Shown: piece after piece, positions 47,713 to 58,564 of the stretch
Numbering within the stretch: position 1 is the stretch's first letter
Layout of the letters: each line of letters begins with the position of its first letter
From: Tenrec ecaudatus
Lineage: Eukaryota; Chordata; Mammalia; Afrosoricida; Tenrecidae
DNA length: 64,000 nt
Direction: 5' to 3'
Assembly: GCF_050624435.1 (NCBI RefSeq)
Contig: NC_134542.1
Span: 12,731,497 to 12,795,496, forward strand
Position numbers and translations under genes: made by a program
Notes under the pieces: generated by a model
Databases searched by the model: none
Told to the model about the DNA's origin: nothing
The model's input: only the letters and a program-made list of their open reading frames with translations

Positions 47713-48372
47713 GAAAAGCCATCTCCGGTTCGTCTAGTTGGGGTAGGCTTTCTGATCTACACTCTCACTGTACCTTGTAATTCTACCAATGCCCAGATCC
47801 CACTTCATTGCCACTTCTTTTTCAATTGCCAGTGGTCCTTGCAGGTTGGAATGAGTTTTGCAGAAGTGACCATTTGTTTTCGCTTTCCCATTACTTCACA
47901 AAGTGCCTGCCACTTGAGAGTGCTCAGTATATATTTGCTGACAAATGACCTCTTCCTGGGACATGAGCACAAACACCGAGAACCATTAGAACTAAGACCT
48001 ATGCAGAAGGAACACTCTTGCCTAACACCACAGGCGCACATGCTTTCTCTTCTCTTTCTCCCGCCTCAGTTTCAGGTCACATCCCTTGTACCCTCCTCCC
48101 ACGCTTCTTCAGGATGCCACTGATTCTGTGGGTCAGGATGAAAGGGGAAAATATCTGTAATAAGTAAAAAACAAAAGGAGCAAGAGAGAGAGAGCCATAG
48201 TTGACTGCCAAATGCCTGACCGTTGGTGAAAGAGGAAGACGTTTGGTTTCCTGAACTTTCTTTTACTTTCATTTATTTATTTTTAGCTTTATGCTGTATG
48301 GTTTGATGAAATGTTCGAAGAAAGAGGTTCTGAAAGGGTGATGTGTCACCATGTTACACTCCATTTCAAAAC
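47713..48372. other. Intronic DNA with a possible L2/MIR trace
   Basis: GTGCCTGCCACTTGAGAGTG and CTCAGTATATATTTGCTGAC near 47901-47942 resemble an old repeat tail. Overlapping frames (47686-48123) are not a gene. Confidence 0.4.
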
Positions 48373-48500
48373 TCAAAACGCGAACTCTCTGCCATGGAGT
48401 TAATTCCGACTCAAAGCAACCCTTCAGGAAGCGCTAGAACTGCCCCTCTGGGTTTCTGAGACTCTAGCTCTTTAAGGAAGCAGGATGCCTTGCTCATTTC
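48373..48500 (-). repeat. AfroSINE copy, tail half
   Basis: CTGCCATGGAGTTAATTCCG, ACTCAAAGCAACCCTTCAGG, GAACTGCCCCTCTGGGTTTC, TGAGACTCTAGCTCTTTAAG. Confidence 0.85.
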
Positions 48501-48504
48501 ATAT

Positions 48505-48705
48505 GTTGATGCTGTTAGGTGCCATGGCAACACTGCAAGGTCCTCTTCTATCCACACAGCTCTTCCTATGCCTGAGCCCATTGCTGCAGCCACGGTCCGA
48601 TCCAGCTCACTGAGGGCCTTCCCGATTTCACTCCACTTTACTCAGCATTATGTCCTTCTTCGGGGATAGGTCTCTGTTAACAATATGTCTGAAGTATTCC
48701 ATATA
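48505..48705 (-). repeat. RTE LINE 3' tail
   Basis: TTGATGCTGTTAGGTGCCAT, GCCTGAGCCCATTGCTGCAG, ATTATGTCCTTCTTCGGGGA, ACAATATGTCTGAAGTATTC. Confidence 0.78.
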
Positions 48706-49696
48706 GTCGATTTAATTTAAGATAATTTAATAGTGAAAGCAGAATGAACGCTCATCTTCATAGCACTGTCCTCTTATTTATTGGTAAATTTTTTTTTAAT
48801 CCTACAGAGATGCTCACAGGAAGACATTATCTAAGTAGACACACAGACACAAAATCAAAGCACTCTGGTGGGAGTGCATGGCCTTTTGTGGTCAATTAAA
48901 AGTGAGATGTTGCAGACACGCAGTCTCAGTGCTTGAACAATGGCCACACCCCGTCTCCTCCAAGGTAAGGAGAACGGCTCAGCAGCTGGGTGGTCGCAGA
49001 ATGGAAACCAATACAAAACAGAACAAATTGGAAGAGAACACCTAGCATCTGAGAACATGGCATAGCAATGGCTAATGGAAACCCTGAGGTGTGCGAGTAA
49101 GCCAAGGGACGGTTAAAATGACTTTCCCAGAGTCATTTAAGGACAAGAAGGCATCCACCTCTTTTACTTCTTTATTGAGTGGCTTTTGCGCCGAGCAGCA
49201 CAAGTCGAATCGTCTTTGGTTTGAAATCAGAGATGAACTAAAAATACCCGGTGCCAATCCTACATCGCAGCCTGCCGCAGGATTCTTTGCTATCACCCAT
49301 AATTCATTGGTGCATCTATCAGGACACTGGGATTCTAAACAACAGAAGAATTCTATTATACGGTGTTATAAACCTAAAAGCAAGCCAGACAAGCTCATTT
49401 TTTAATCCTTGGGCGCGGTTACTGTCCTCTACACAATGCTGATGTGATGATAGAGGGGGGCTGAGTGTGTATTCTCTGAGGAGCATGAATCATGGTGCTT
49501 GTCCTCCACGCGCTCCAAGAGCCTGCACTTCTTTCTAAATCGACAGCAAGCATTCCTGAAAGTTCATTAACTCTTTTCATAGCAATTAGCTCCCTAGAAG
49601 AGTAATTTATGGAATCGCCTGCTACTCAAGTGCTATGATCAGTCAAGCAGGCAAGCAGAGGACTTTTAGAAGCTTTTCTTATTCAAAAGAGCCTCC
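48706..49696. other. Intronic DNA; candidate conserved patch near 49545-49640
   Basis: No exon or nameable repeat. The patch TCATAGCAATTAGCTCCCTA near 49578 is homeodomain-like and repeat-free; conservation untested. Confidence 0.35.
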
Positions 49697-50630
49697 CTTC
49701 AGTAGGACCTATTAAGCCCTACTGTGTGCTAGGCACTGAAGGTGCAATGGGCAAAGAAAAAGTCCATGTCTTCCAGAATGGCTTAGGTTCATTAGGAAGC
49801 AAACAAGTAGGCAAATAGGAATATGATTTGGATCAAAAAGGAAAATTGTTTTTAATGGACTTAAAAACAAAGTACAGTCAAATCATAGGGGGAAAATGGG
49901 CATACATATGTCATCACAGAGAAGGTAGCAGTTGACCTTCATGAAAGATGAGTGGGGCTTTGTCATGGAGATGAATTAGAGATGATATTCCAGAAAGGGG
50001 GAATTGTATGTGCAGAGACACAGAGGCAGGAAAGAGCTTGGCTTGTTCAGAGCAAATGAAGTTGTTTGGGGCCAAGGTGAAAATTACCAATGTCAGGAAA
50101 TGGGCCATATGGTCAGACAGGGGTCAGTTGGTGAAGGTCATGGTGAAGGGTTGAGCTTCTGCCAGGTTAACGGGTGATAACAGGGTAGCAGTATGACCAG
50201 ATGGGATCTCTGCTGATTCATGCATGACTGGCTATGCATGTGAGAGATCTGACACCAGGTGCATGTGAGAAAAATACTGTCTGGAAGTAGTATGAAGGAT
50301 GGATTTGAGAAGGTAAGGCTGCAGCAAAGACAGTGGAAGCCAATTAGGTCTCCTTGCAATTATCCGAGTGGCAAGTGATAATGGGCTGAGATAGGCAAAT
50401 GGGAGTACAACTAGATGGAGAAGTTCAGACGCAGAGGTAAGAGGAAGAGAGTGAGTTAGCCTTGATCGTTGATTTGTTGCCAGGGAGCAGATAAAGAGGA
50501 ACTGTCAAGGTGCTCAGATGTATGTTGTGGGTATCAAGACAGGGAGACATGGAAGAAATGAGTGGTTCACTGCAGAGATGAAGAACTAGATCCAGACACC
50601 CAGTCAGTCCTATGGGAGGTGTGTAAAATG
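49697..50630 (+). repeat. L2 LINE 3' region, long ancient copy
   Basis: CTACTGTGTGCTAGGCACTG (49718), AGAGACACAGAGGCAGGAAA (50014), GAGCTTGGCTTGTTCAGAGC, TGGAAGCCAATTAGG (50335), GCCAGGGAGCAGATAAAGAG and AAGACAGGGAGACATGGAAG follow the L2 3' region in order. The open frames on the minus strand are chance. Confidence 0.65.
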
Positions 50631-51265
50631 TATCCATGGCCCAGACAAAAACTAGGGAAATGGAAATGAGCCCAGGGAAGAGTCAAGAGACCTTATCATT
50701 GAAGAATCAGGAAGAAGTGCTACTGTGAACGGACACTTTGAGAGTAGCCGGAATCAGAAAATCAGCGAGGACTGTGAATGGGAAACAAAAGTTCGAAAAA
50801 TACAGGTGTCTAAATGCTGAATGGAAATGACAGAGAAGCGGGCGGATGGACTTCATTGAGGTGGAAACAGGAGGTCGTTGATGGGCTTGGTGAGGTTAGA
50901 TTCAGTGGTTGGGTGAAGGCAGACTATAGGTGGGGCAGAAGCAAATGAGGGTGAGGTAGGTGCTGCAACTGTTGACAGGAGGCCTTTTAGAAGCCAGCTA
51001 TTCATGAAGACGGAGACTCAGAATGGTGGTCGCCTAGGGCTTTATCAGAAATGAATGAATCCTTTCCCAATATGCCTTGGGGGACATTCACCGTTGACAA
51101 AGTTTCTTTTCCATGAGTGTTAAATTTGTGAAATGGAAGTGATCAGGATTTAGAAAAGGAAGCTAGGAATTCCTACAATTAAAAAGTATGTTTTAACTGT
51201 TTGACTATGACTCATATACTTTGAATCATAAAAAGGAAAAACAAAAACACACTCTCAGGAAGAAG
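50631..51265. other. Intronic DNA, perhaps more decayed L2
   Basis: Purine-rich text continues in the L2 style to about 51000, but no landmark is firm. Confidence 0.35.
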
Positions 51266-51269
51266 CTGA

Positions 51270-51369
51270 CTGTTGCTCTGGATTGAATTGCACCCCACAA
51301 ACGTGGGCTGTAAATCTGACTTTCTGTGCTTGTCATAAGAATCTCATTTGGAAATGGGTAGCTTTGTTA
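51270..51369 (+). repeat. Family A LTR-like repeat, left part
   Basis: GCTCTGGATTGAATTGCACC, AATCTCATTTGGAAATGGG. It stops at 51369, where a solo LTR begins, and resumes at 51855. Confidence 0.6.
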
Positions 51370-51854
51370 TGTTAAGGAGACGGAGAGGTTGGAGACAGAG
51401 GCACAGGAGATAAGGCTCAGTCAGGAATGAGAAGTACAGAGAGGCTTTATTAAGACCAGGGAAAACTGCCAGACCAGTTCCATAACCCAATGAGTTAAAT
51501 CAGGAAAACCACACCTTGTCGGGGAGATATTTAGGGCTTGAGCTAGGGAGGTAGATGGTGACAACAAGAAGGAAGATTTTTCTCTTGCAGCTGCAGGACT
51601 TTGAGGCAGGATGTGATCTGTGGGAAGTGCCTTTGTTGTTTGCCAACCTACTTTCTGGAGTGCTAGAACAGGGGCTGCACAACCTTGGTCTGGAGAGAGA
51701 AGCTCCTTGGAAGGACCAGGCAGAAGATGCAGACTTCAATGACTCATTTACCCTCCTGACAGGCTGGAAATGGAGACCTTGAAGTTCTCTCTTCCTGAGG
51801 AGCCAGAGAGGAGATGGGGGCTGCCCAGGCCAGACCCGGCCGAAACAGAGACCA
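51370..51854 (-). mobile_element. Probable solo ERV LTR (485 bp)
   Basis: On the minus strand it runs TG...CA: TGGTCTCTGTTTCGGCCGGG at the start, a TATA-like CTAAATATC near 51530, AATAAA at 51451-51446, then a C/T-rich U5-like end to TTAACA. Spacing between TATA-like site and poly(A) signal (about 75 bases) and to the end (about 80) suits an LTR. Flanks TGTTA and TATTA agree at four of five. No internal retroviral genes remain. The genus is not determinable; gammaretrovirus-like is a guess. Confidence 0.62.
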
Positions 51855-52140
51855 TATTAGTATGAAGTGCTTCTTGAGTCAAGCTCTTTTGAGATAGACA
51901 AGAGAGGACACCAACCAGCAGAGAGAGCAGAAAACAGACGTGAAGCCATCTAATGATCTTTAAGGAACCAAGAACCAGGAGCTAAAGAGACAAGGACTTT
52001 CCTGAGAGGGAGAAAACCTCTTCTCCTTGAGCAAGTGCCTTGACTTTGTATTTCCCCTGACCCAGGGGAAAGTACATGTTAATTTGATAAAATCATTCAT
52101 TTGTGCTCTTTCTGCTACAGAAACACTAGATAACTAAGCC
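51855..52140 (+). repeat. Family A LTR-like repeat, right part
   Basis: TCTTGAGTCAAGCTCTTTTG, GATAGACAAGAGAGGACACC, GACAAGGACTTTCCTGAGAG, then CTACAGAAACACTAGATAAC TAAGCC. Matches the antisense copy at 12990. Confidence 0.62.
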
Positions 52141-52204
52141 AATCAAGCTTGGAGAGGCTGCAATGTTGTCAACGTAACTCCCGAACAAAACAAAACAACC
52201 CTGG

Positions 52205-52365
52205 CAAGAAAGTGGAGTCTCACACTGAACAATCCTTTACAGGACAAAGTAGCACTGTTCCCAAAGGGTCCCCGAGGCTGACACATTTGTGGGAGCAGAC
52301 TGCCACATCTTTCAGTGCAGGGTGGCCAGTGGGTTCCAATGACTGACTTTTCAGTTAGCAGTCCT
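52205..52365 (-). repeat. AfroSINE copy
   Basis: GACAAAGTAGCACTGTTCCC, GGGAGCAGACTGCCACATCT, GTGGCCAGTGGGTTCCAATG, ACTTTTCAGTTAGCAGTCC. Confidence 0.82.
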
Positions 52366-53029
52366 TGGGGAATCTATGTAAATTCAGAGAGGCTCTGAAT
52401 AGTCCTTTAAGGTTGTTAATCTGAGTTTGCTTTGAAACAAAGGGGCCTGGGTAAACCCCTAGGATTATAGGGCTGAAGGCTTTGTACAGAAGAGAGGTGG
52501 AATGAAGTAAAGATCCTTTAAGGAAGGCAGGCTCTGGGTTTCTTTTCTCCATTTCCCCTACCAACTCTTATTAATTCAGTCAGTCGCTCCTTCCCTTCCT
52601 GGTGCTTTAAAATACGTTCAAAGAAGAAATGCCCCCATTCAAAAGGAGAGACAGGGGCGGGGGTGTGTTGCAATATTGGCTACAAGTCAATACTCTGCCC
52701 CTCTGTCCACTTCATGCTTTCAGATGTCTGTGAAATCATCATTGGCATTTTATTTATCAGTGGCAATTTGGGAAACCATTTTATAACTCTTAAGCATGTA
52801 GTTCATATGTGTTTGTCCTCAAAATATTACCGAACAGGCACACAGGAGTCAGAAAGATATAGAGCAGGAATTGCCACCATCTATTCTTAAACTGCTGAGA
52901 GTCTGCACATGCCGGTGCACTAGGTTGCAGTGTGGCTGGACTCAGGATGCTGTGCACTGCCTGTGCCACTTCCACTGGATGCATTGAGACATGTATCTAT
53001 GCCAGGTCAAATTAGAAACAACAAAACAA
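52366..53029. other. Intronic DNA, nothing recognised
   Basis: No exon or nameable repeat. Confidence 0.4.
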
Positions 53030-53222
53030 TTAAAACCTGCCACTGACGGGTTAATTCCCACTCATGCCAACCTATTTGGTACAGAGTAGAAGTGCTTCAT
53101 AGGACTTTCTTGGCTTTACTCTTTATGGAATCAAATCGCCAGAGCTTTCTCCTGTGATGCTGATGGGTGAGGCAGAGCTCTCAACTCTTAGGTGAACGAC
53201 TGAGCACAAACCATTTGTGTTC
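53030..53222 (-). repeat. AfroSINE copy, near full length
   Basis: CCACTGACGGGTTAATTCCC, ACTCATGCCAACCTATTTGG, ACAGAGTAGAAGTGCTTCAT, AATCGCCAGAGCTTTCTCC. Confidence 0.86.
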
Positions 53223-53932
53223 CCTAAGGACCATGCTTCAAATTAGCCAAACTGAACTAGCAAGAATCCAGGAACTAGGAAAATGAGATGTCAGATCAAA
53301 GAGACTAACATATAGGTACCTTAAAATGTTAATATTAGTACCACATTGCTATTGCATTTGGGGGTAAACTTTCAGTTCTGGAAATCATTTGACCAGGGAT
53401 TTGCTGAGCTCTGCAGTATAGGTTCTCATGTCTTCCAGAAGGACGAAAAGAAGAGTGGTGTTCTCAGTTGCAGCAATAAAATAGCTCAGGGTTTATGCAT
53501 TATAAGGGAATAAGGTCCCAAGTGAAATTGGGTGAGAGCATCACATGTCATCTTATTTAACAAGTGTTTTGAGATGGGCTTGTGGTCATTACTACATTTA
53601 AGTGATTTGCTTCTTACATGCTAGTTAGCGTGCTATAAGTTTATTTCCGAAGGATCCAGCCAGATAGCTCAATAATTTGTACAAAAGCAATATAAAATTA
53701 TTTTCCATTGTATCACTTTGGATAGGTGGAATTCAAATCTGGCCACAAGGTTCCCCCTGCCTGTTGGGTACAGACAGTGCAAGCAAGACTGTGAGTGTGA
53801 TGGTAGTTCGCCTCTGTGATCAAGCTGAAGAGAGTAGCAGGATTTTGCATTTGCAATTGAGGTCTCGAATCAGCTGACTCTGGATCCAAAAGAAGGCTCT
53901 GCTTGGGGAAGCCTGTCTGATACAAGTGAGCC
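53223..53932. other. Intronic DNA, nothing recognised
   Basis: No exon or nameable repeat. Confidence 0.4.
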
Positions 53933-53940
53933 CTTTAAAA

Positions 53941-54135
53941 AGGTGGTTCTCAACCTGTGGGTCGCAACCCCTTTTGGGGTCAAATGGCCCTTTCACAGGG
54001 GTTGCCCAATTCATAACATTAGCAAAAGGACAGTTGTGAAGTAGCAATGAAAGTAAATTTTATGTTTGGGGGGGTCACCACAACATGAGGAAGTGCATTA
54101 AAGAGTCACGGCATTAGGAGGGTTGAGAACCACTG
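53941..54135 (-). mobile_element. SPIN-like hAT MITE (195 bp)
   Basis: GGTGGTTCTCAACCTGTGGG at the left, GGTTGAGAACCACTG at the right; CAAATGGCCCTTTCACAGGG and GTGAAGTAGCAATGAAAG inside. Flanks CTTTAAAA (53933-53940) and ATTTAAAA (54136-54143) agree at seven of eight. Confidence 0.93.
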
Positions 54136-54143
54136 ATTTAAAA

Positions 54144-54489
54144 GAATATGCAGGCAAAAGTGCGACTCTCTTGCTGCCCTCGAAGAAGCAAACCACCACA
54201 GGCTGTCTGAACAGGGAGTGAAATCTGTCCACAGCCTAAACATTGGGAGCCCTGCAGGCCACGGAACAGATCCTTAACCCAGAGAAGCTGTGGGCTCATA
54301 CATGTGTGTGGTTTGAAGCTGCTTTGTGTGCCAATTTGTTAAGTAGGACACTACTAGACACCTACACCCCCAGTCTGAACATCGGCGTACAAAGGATGCT
54401 CACATCTTTGTGCTGATTGGTTTCCTTTGGATAAGCCCATCTTCTCTAACAGCAAGTACAAAAACACTCTTGGGATTGTGCAGAGGCTA
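54144..54489. other. Intronic DNA, nothing recognised
   Basis: No exon or nameable repeat. Confidence 0.4.
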
Positions 54490-54670
54490 GAATATTGTTG
54501 CTGTGTGCTGTTGAGTCGGTTGTGTTTCATTGCAACTCTATAGAAGAAGCTCAAACTGCCTCATTAGGGTAGTTTGTAATTCCAGGCGATAAGCCTTATA
54601 GGAGTAGTATTTTCTCCTATGGAGCTATTGGGGGGCTCATGGCACCACCCTTTAAGGGAATGGATTGACC
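54490..54670 (-). repeat. AfroSINE copy, diverged
   Basis: GTGCTGTTGAGTCGGTTGTG, CATTGCAACTCTATAGAAG, AGGGTAGTTTGTAATTCC, CTCATGGCACCACCC. The interior is scrambled by indels. Confidence 0.5.
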
Positions 54671-54804
54671 ATTGTCCCTCAATATCTATTATCCTTTTTG
54701 GGGCTCTTTTGCCCCTCCATATTCATGTCTACTGGGAACCACAGAACGGGACCATTTGGAATTTGGTTCTTCACATGTATAATTAACAGCAGTATCAACA
54801 ACAT

Positions 54805-54985
54805 CGAAAAGCGACTGCCACCAAGTGGTTCCCCTTTCATAGCCACCCCGTGTTGGATTTCTGAGGACACAAATCTTTACTGGAGCAGACAGCCTCATCT
54901 TTCTTCCACAGAGCAGCTAGTGCTTTTGAACTACAGACCTTGTGATAAGCAGCCCAACACTTTCCCACCAGCAGTACCAGGGTTG
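54805..54985 (-). repeat. AfroSINE copy, near full length
   Basis: GACTGCCACCAAGTGGTTCC, TCATAGCCACCCCGTG, GGAGCAGACAGCCTCATCTT, GAGCAGCTAGTGCTTTTGAA, CCACCAGCAGTACCAGGG. Confidence 0.86.
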
Positions 54986-55737
54986 CTTGTAGCTGTAATT
55001 AAGTAAGACGGTATGATACTGCTTCAGGGAAGACCTCTTGAATCCAATGATTGATGTTTGCTTAAGGTCATATGGAAACATAGAGACACACAGGAAAATG
55101 GAATGTGAAGGCAGAAACAGAGATGGGAATAATGCTCCTGCAAGCCAAGGAATTCCAGGGATTTCCTGACAACTGCCAGAAGGTAGGCGGGGAACATAAT
55201 GGGATGCGTTCTCTCTCTGAGCCCAATCCTCAAAATGAACTTTCCTGCCAACACCTTGTTTTCAGACTTCTAGCTTCCAGAAAGGTGAAAGCATACATGT
55301 CTGTGATTTTAAGTCACTTGAGTTGTGGTTCTTTAGGATGGCAGCCCTGGGACACGAATACAGAGTTTAAGACAGTGGGGCACATGATAAGGTAAATGCA
55401 TGCTCTCAACAGAAAAGTATTGAAAGAGGCCTTTACAGGGGCAGCCTTCGCTCTTTGAACTAGAATCAATAACCACAGAAAGGACTGAGAGAAGGCTGTT
55501 TGGCATAATGATTTGATGTGCAAATTGTTTCTCTCTTGGGCCTCGGGTGCCTTTAGAAACTATCACACAGAGTGGCTGTTCAAATCTGTCTCCCTCTGAG
55601 CACTCCCTGGTTTGACAGATGGATGCCTAGCAGCATGGGATTCTGTTCACCTGGAAATCAGAAATCTAGGGGTGTGAGCCTTCGATGGTAGCTTCCCACA
55701 TCCCAGTCTCAGGAAATAAACAAGAATGAGAGACATG
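54986..55737. other. Intronic DNA, nothing recognised
   Basis: No exon or nameable repeat. Confidence 0.4.
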
Positions 55738-55853
55738 CCGTCATCTCTCAGGGTTCCTATAAGAAAACGCACAGCGTGGGTAACTTTAGAGAACAGAAAT
55801 GCATTGTTGCACAGTTCTGGAGGCTTGTCCCATTGATCCCTGTTCCTCTAGGG

Positions 55854-56046
55854 CAGGAGTGGAGATGTTTGAGATGGAAGAGTCAGTCCTGACCCTCACA
55901 CACTGTAAAAATTATTCAAGAGTAACAAATATATTTTAACTAACAAGTGAAATCCTTATTCTCTGAATAATAAACTGTAAACATCTTATAAGTGAAACAA
56001 CTAGCGTTTTCTTTTTACTCTCAATTTTACTTCAGAGCCCCATCCA
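55854..56046 (+). mobile_element. hAT transposon, right end lost
   Basis: Begins CAGGAGTGGAGATGTTTGAG after a CTCTAGGG 8-mer (55846-55853). GAGTCAGTCCTGACCCTCAC and TTTTACTTCAGAGCCCC match the element at 36647. The right terminus is cut where the SINE at 56047 begins. Confidence 0.75.
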
Positions 56047-56254
56047 TGGATCTCTGGTGGTGTGGTGGTTAGGAAATTGGGCTGCTAACCCAAAGTCAGC
56101 AGTAAGAAACCACCAGCCATCTCCTTGGGAGGAAAACGAAGCTTTCTACCCCCATAAAGAGTTAGGTTTGGACACTCACAGAGGCACCTCCACCCTGTCC
56201 TGTAAGGTGTCCATGAGACAGAACTGACTCCAAGGAAGAGAGTTTGGCATTTGG
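56047..56254 (+). repeat. AfroSINE copy, full length
   Basis: GGATCTCTGGTGGTGTGGTG, GGGCTGCTAACCCAAAGTCA, GAAACCACCAGCCATCTCC, GAAGCTTTCTACCCCCATAA, CACCCTGTCCTGTAAGG, GAACTGACTCCAAGG. Confidence 0.93.
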
Positions 56255-56430
56255 GTTTCCCCTGGAAATAGAACCAACCTTACAGTGACAGGAGTATGAC
56301 TTTGTGTTGACTCAACTGACAGTATCTTCTAAGATCCTATTTCAAAATCAGATCATATTCACATGCATTGGAGTTTAGACATTAACATATATTTTTTAGT
56401 GGGGTGGGGACCAGTCAATCCATAACAACA

Positions 56431-56944
56431 TGCTGGAGCATTTTCCAGTGCCACAAATGATAAAGATTTCTAGAAGATGTTTTCCCCTTTCTTTGTGTTT
56501 CCGTAGCTTGGTGTTTACAGGCTTTTAGCACTTCTTGGGAGCACACCACGGAGTTCAATTGCCACCTGCTATGTGAAAAGGGACACAAAGCAGTCAAGTC
56601 TTGGTCATTTGGATGAGCCAGTCAAGACACACCAGGAAAGTCATTGATAATCCCACTGAAAGAATGTGAACTCTTTGTGGGAGAGGAGTCTCCTCAGAGA
56701 AAGGTCCAAACCTTCCTTAGGTGAATTCACTCAGGAGCTAACCAAATACTCCAAATACATACGATGTGAGTGCTGACTGAAGCTCCATCATCTTATGTAC
56801 TTCAAAGGTCTGGCCAGAGAAATCTGCGAAGTCAATATCCTTGCCTTACCCATTCCGCAAGAAACACCGACAGAGCTGCTTATGTGAGTAGAAGAGAAAG
56901 AAGGAAAACGAAGGCTCAGAGAAGAGCTGGACTACAGGACCCAC
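56431..56944. other. Intronic DNA, nothing recognised
   Basis: No exon or nameable repeat. Confidence 0.4.
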
Positions 56945-57006
56945 AATCAAAACCGACCCAAACTCACTGCCTTCTAGTTGATACCGATTCATAAAGACCC
57001 CTTGTG
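56945..57006 (-). repeat. AfroSINE, tail part (split copy)
   Basis: CCAAACTCACTGCCTTCTAG, TTGATACCGATTCATAAAGA. It breaks at about 57006 and its other half is at 57655-57800. Confidence 0.8.
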
Positions 57007-57007
57007 G

Positions 57008-57650
57008 CCAGAGTGGAGACCCAAAGCCTATCTGTAGACAATTGCACATCCCCTCACAGAAGGGTCACGAGGAAGGGATGAGCCAGTCAATGGGCACCAA
57101 CAAAACACACAACATTCCTCTAGTTCTTTAATGATTCTCCCTCCAACCTCCCTCCTCCCAATATCATGACCCAATTTCTAGCTTACAAATCCGACTAGAC
57201 CGGAGCATGTACACTGGTACAGTTAAGAATCTTTGACATGCAGAGTCCAGGACAGATAAACTCCTCAGGAACATTAATGGGAGCAGTGATACCACGAGTA
57301 TAGGGGAAGGTGGGGAGAGAAGGAGGAGCACGGGAGAACTGACCGCAACGATCAATGTAGAACCATGTCCACCCAAAGTGGACAGACAACAGAAATGTGA
57401 GTGAAGGGAGATTTCTAGCATTGTAAGATTTGAAAATAATAATAATTGATCAAGGGTTCACGAAGGTGGGTGGGTGGGGCAGGGAGGGAAAAAAAGAGGA
57501 GCTGATACCAAGGGCTCAAGTAAAATGAAAATGTTTTGAAAATGATGATAGCAACATACGTAAAAATGTACTTGAAACAATTGAAGGATGGATTGCTATC
57601 AGAGCTGTAAGAGCCCCCAAGAAAATGATTTACTCTACAAACCAAAAGAG
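57008..57650 (+). mobile_element. LINE (probably L1) 3' region inserted in SINE
   Basis: GTGGAGACCCAAAGCCTATC, CTCACAGAAGGGTCACGAGG, GGATGAGCCAGTCAATGGG, CCGGAGCATGTACACTGGTA, GGAGCTGATACCAAGGGCTC, GTAAGAGCCCCCAAGAAAAT. The same text, internally deleted, is at 12600-12735. It ends in an A-rich signal-like AAGAAAATGATT. Confidence 0.7.
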
Positions 57651-57654
57651 AGAT

Positions 57655-57800
57655 CCCTTGTTTGTTTCCAAGACCGTAACTGCTCACTGAAATAGAAAGC
57701 CCAGTTTTCCTCTTGCAGAGCGGCGGGTGATTTTGAACTGCCAACCATGCAGATTGCGGCTCAACACCTAACTGTCCACACTCTACCACCCGGGCAGAGT
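57655..57800 (-). repeat. AfroSINE, head part (split copy)
   Basis: CCTTGTTTGTTTCCAAGACC, GTAACTGCTCACTGAAATAG, AGCGGCGGGTGATTTTGAAC, CTCTACCACCCGGGCAG. It completes the copy begun at 56945. Confidence 0.85.
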
Positions 57801-57829
57801 CTGCACAAACCGTGGCCAGAAGAACCATA

Positions 57830-58445
57830 TGATGCTAAGGACGACTACTGACCATTGTAATCAGGGCCACCACACATTGTTTCTGACGGAAGAAGAGAAA
57901 AATGGAGAAAGGCATCTCAAATGTCTAGCAACCTACAAAAAAGCCAGACCTGGCAGACTAGCTCAATCTGGAGGATTCCCTTAAACTGGGGGATTCTGCG
58001 AGACACTTCCAACTTGGAATCAAACCTACCCCCTGAGAGTACCTTGTAGTGAGTCGATAATGAATTAGCTTTTTAAAAAATGAATACCACCCATAAGTAA
58101 GGTTCACCTTAAAAATTACATTAGATGAGACACGCTGTAACTTTAAGGAGGCAGGGAAACTAGATGAATAGAGACAAAGCAACTAGAATGAGCAATCATG
58201 CTAATATTCAGATATTCTGAAGAGATAGCTAGTCCCTGGAAAATGTGTACAGAAATTGTGGACTGGGGAGCTAGACTGTGATATAAACCTCCACTGGAAA
58301 TACAATGGGGTATTAGAAAGACAAAGAAACCCTAAAGGAAGCAGAGAAAAAAAATTGTACACCAGCTCCTGGACAGGTGTTTCTATAGATATTTGATTTG
58401 ATGTATCTACCTTACTTTATCTGCTGACAACTTTGTAAGGCAAAT
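57830..58445. other. Unclassified A-rich stretch, possible retrocopy
   Basis: Balanced to A-rich text with frequent stops in all frames, not matching any repeat family seen elsewhere in the window. It lies directly after the split SINE. An old processed transcript or unrecognised LINE piece are both possible. Confidence 0.25.
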
Positions 58446-58564
58446 TGGACTTTCATTGCTGCATGACTGCTTACGGCACACTTAGCTAAGAACTACGGCA
58501 CATGCTTTTATGAGTTCCCAGTTCTATAGGTCAGAGGCCTGGGCATAGCCTAACAGCCCCTTGC

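Larger units (their letters stand above)
55738..56430 (-). repeat. Ancient LTR-like repeat with two nested insertions
   Basis: Left part GGGTTCCTATAAGAAAACGC, GAACAGAAATGCATTGTTGC, ACAGTTCTGGAGGCTTG ends at 55853. After a hAT and a SINE it resumes near 56255 and closes GGGGACCAGTCAATCCATAA CAAC. The whole reads as the antisense of an old mammalian LTR-like repeat. Confidence 0.55.
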
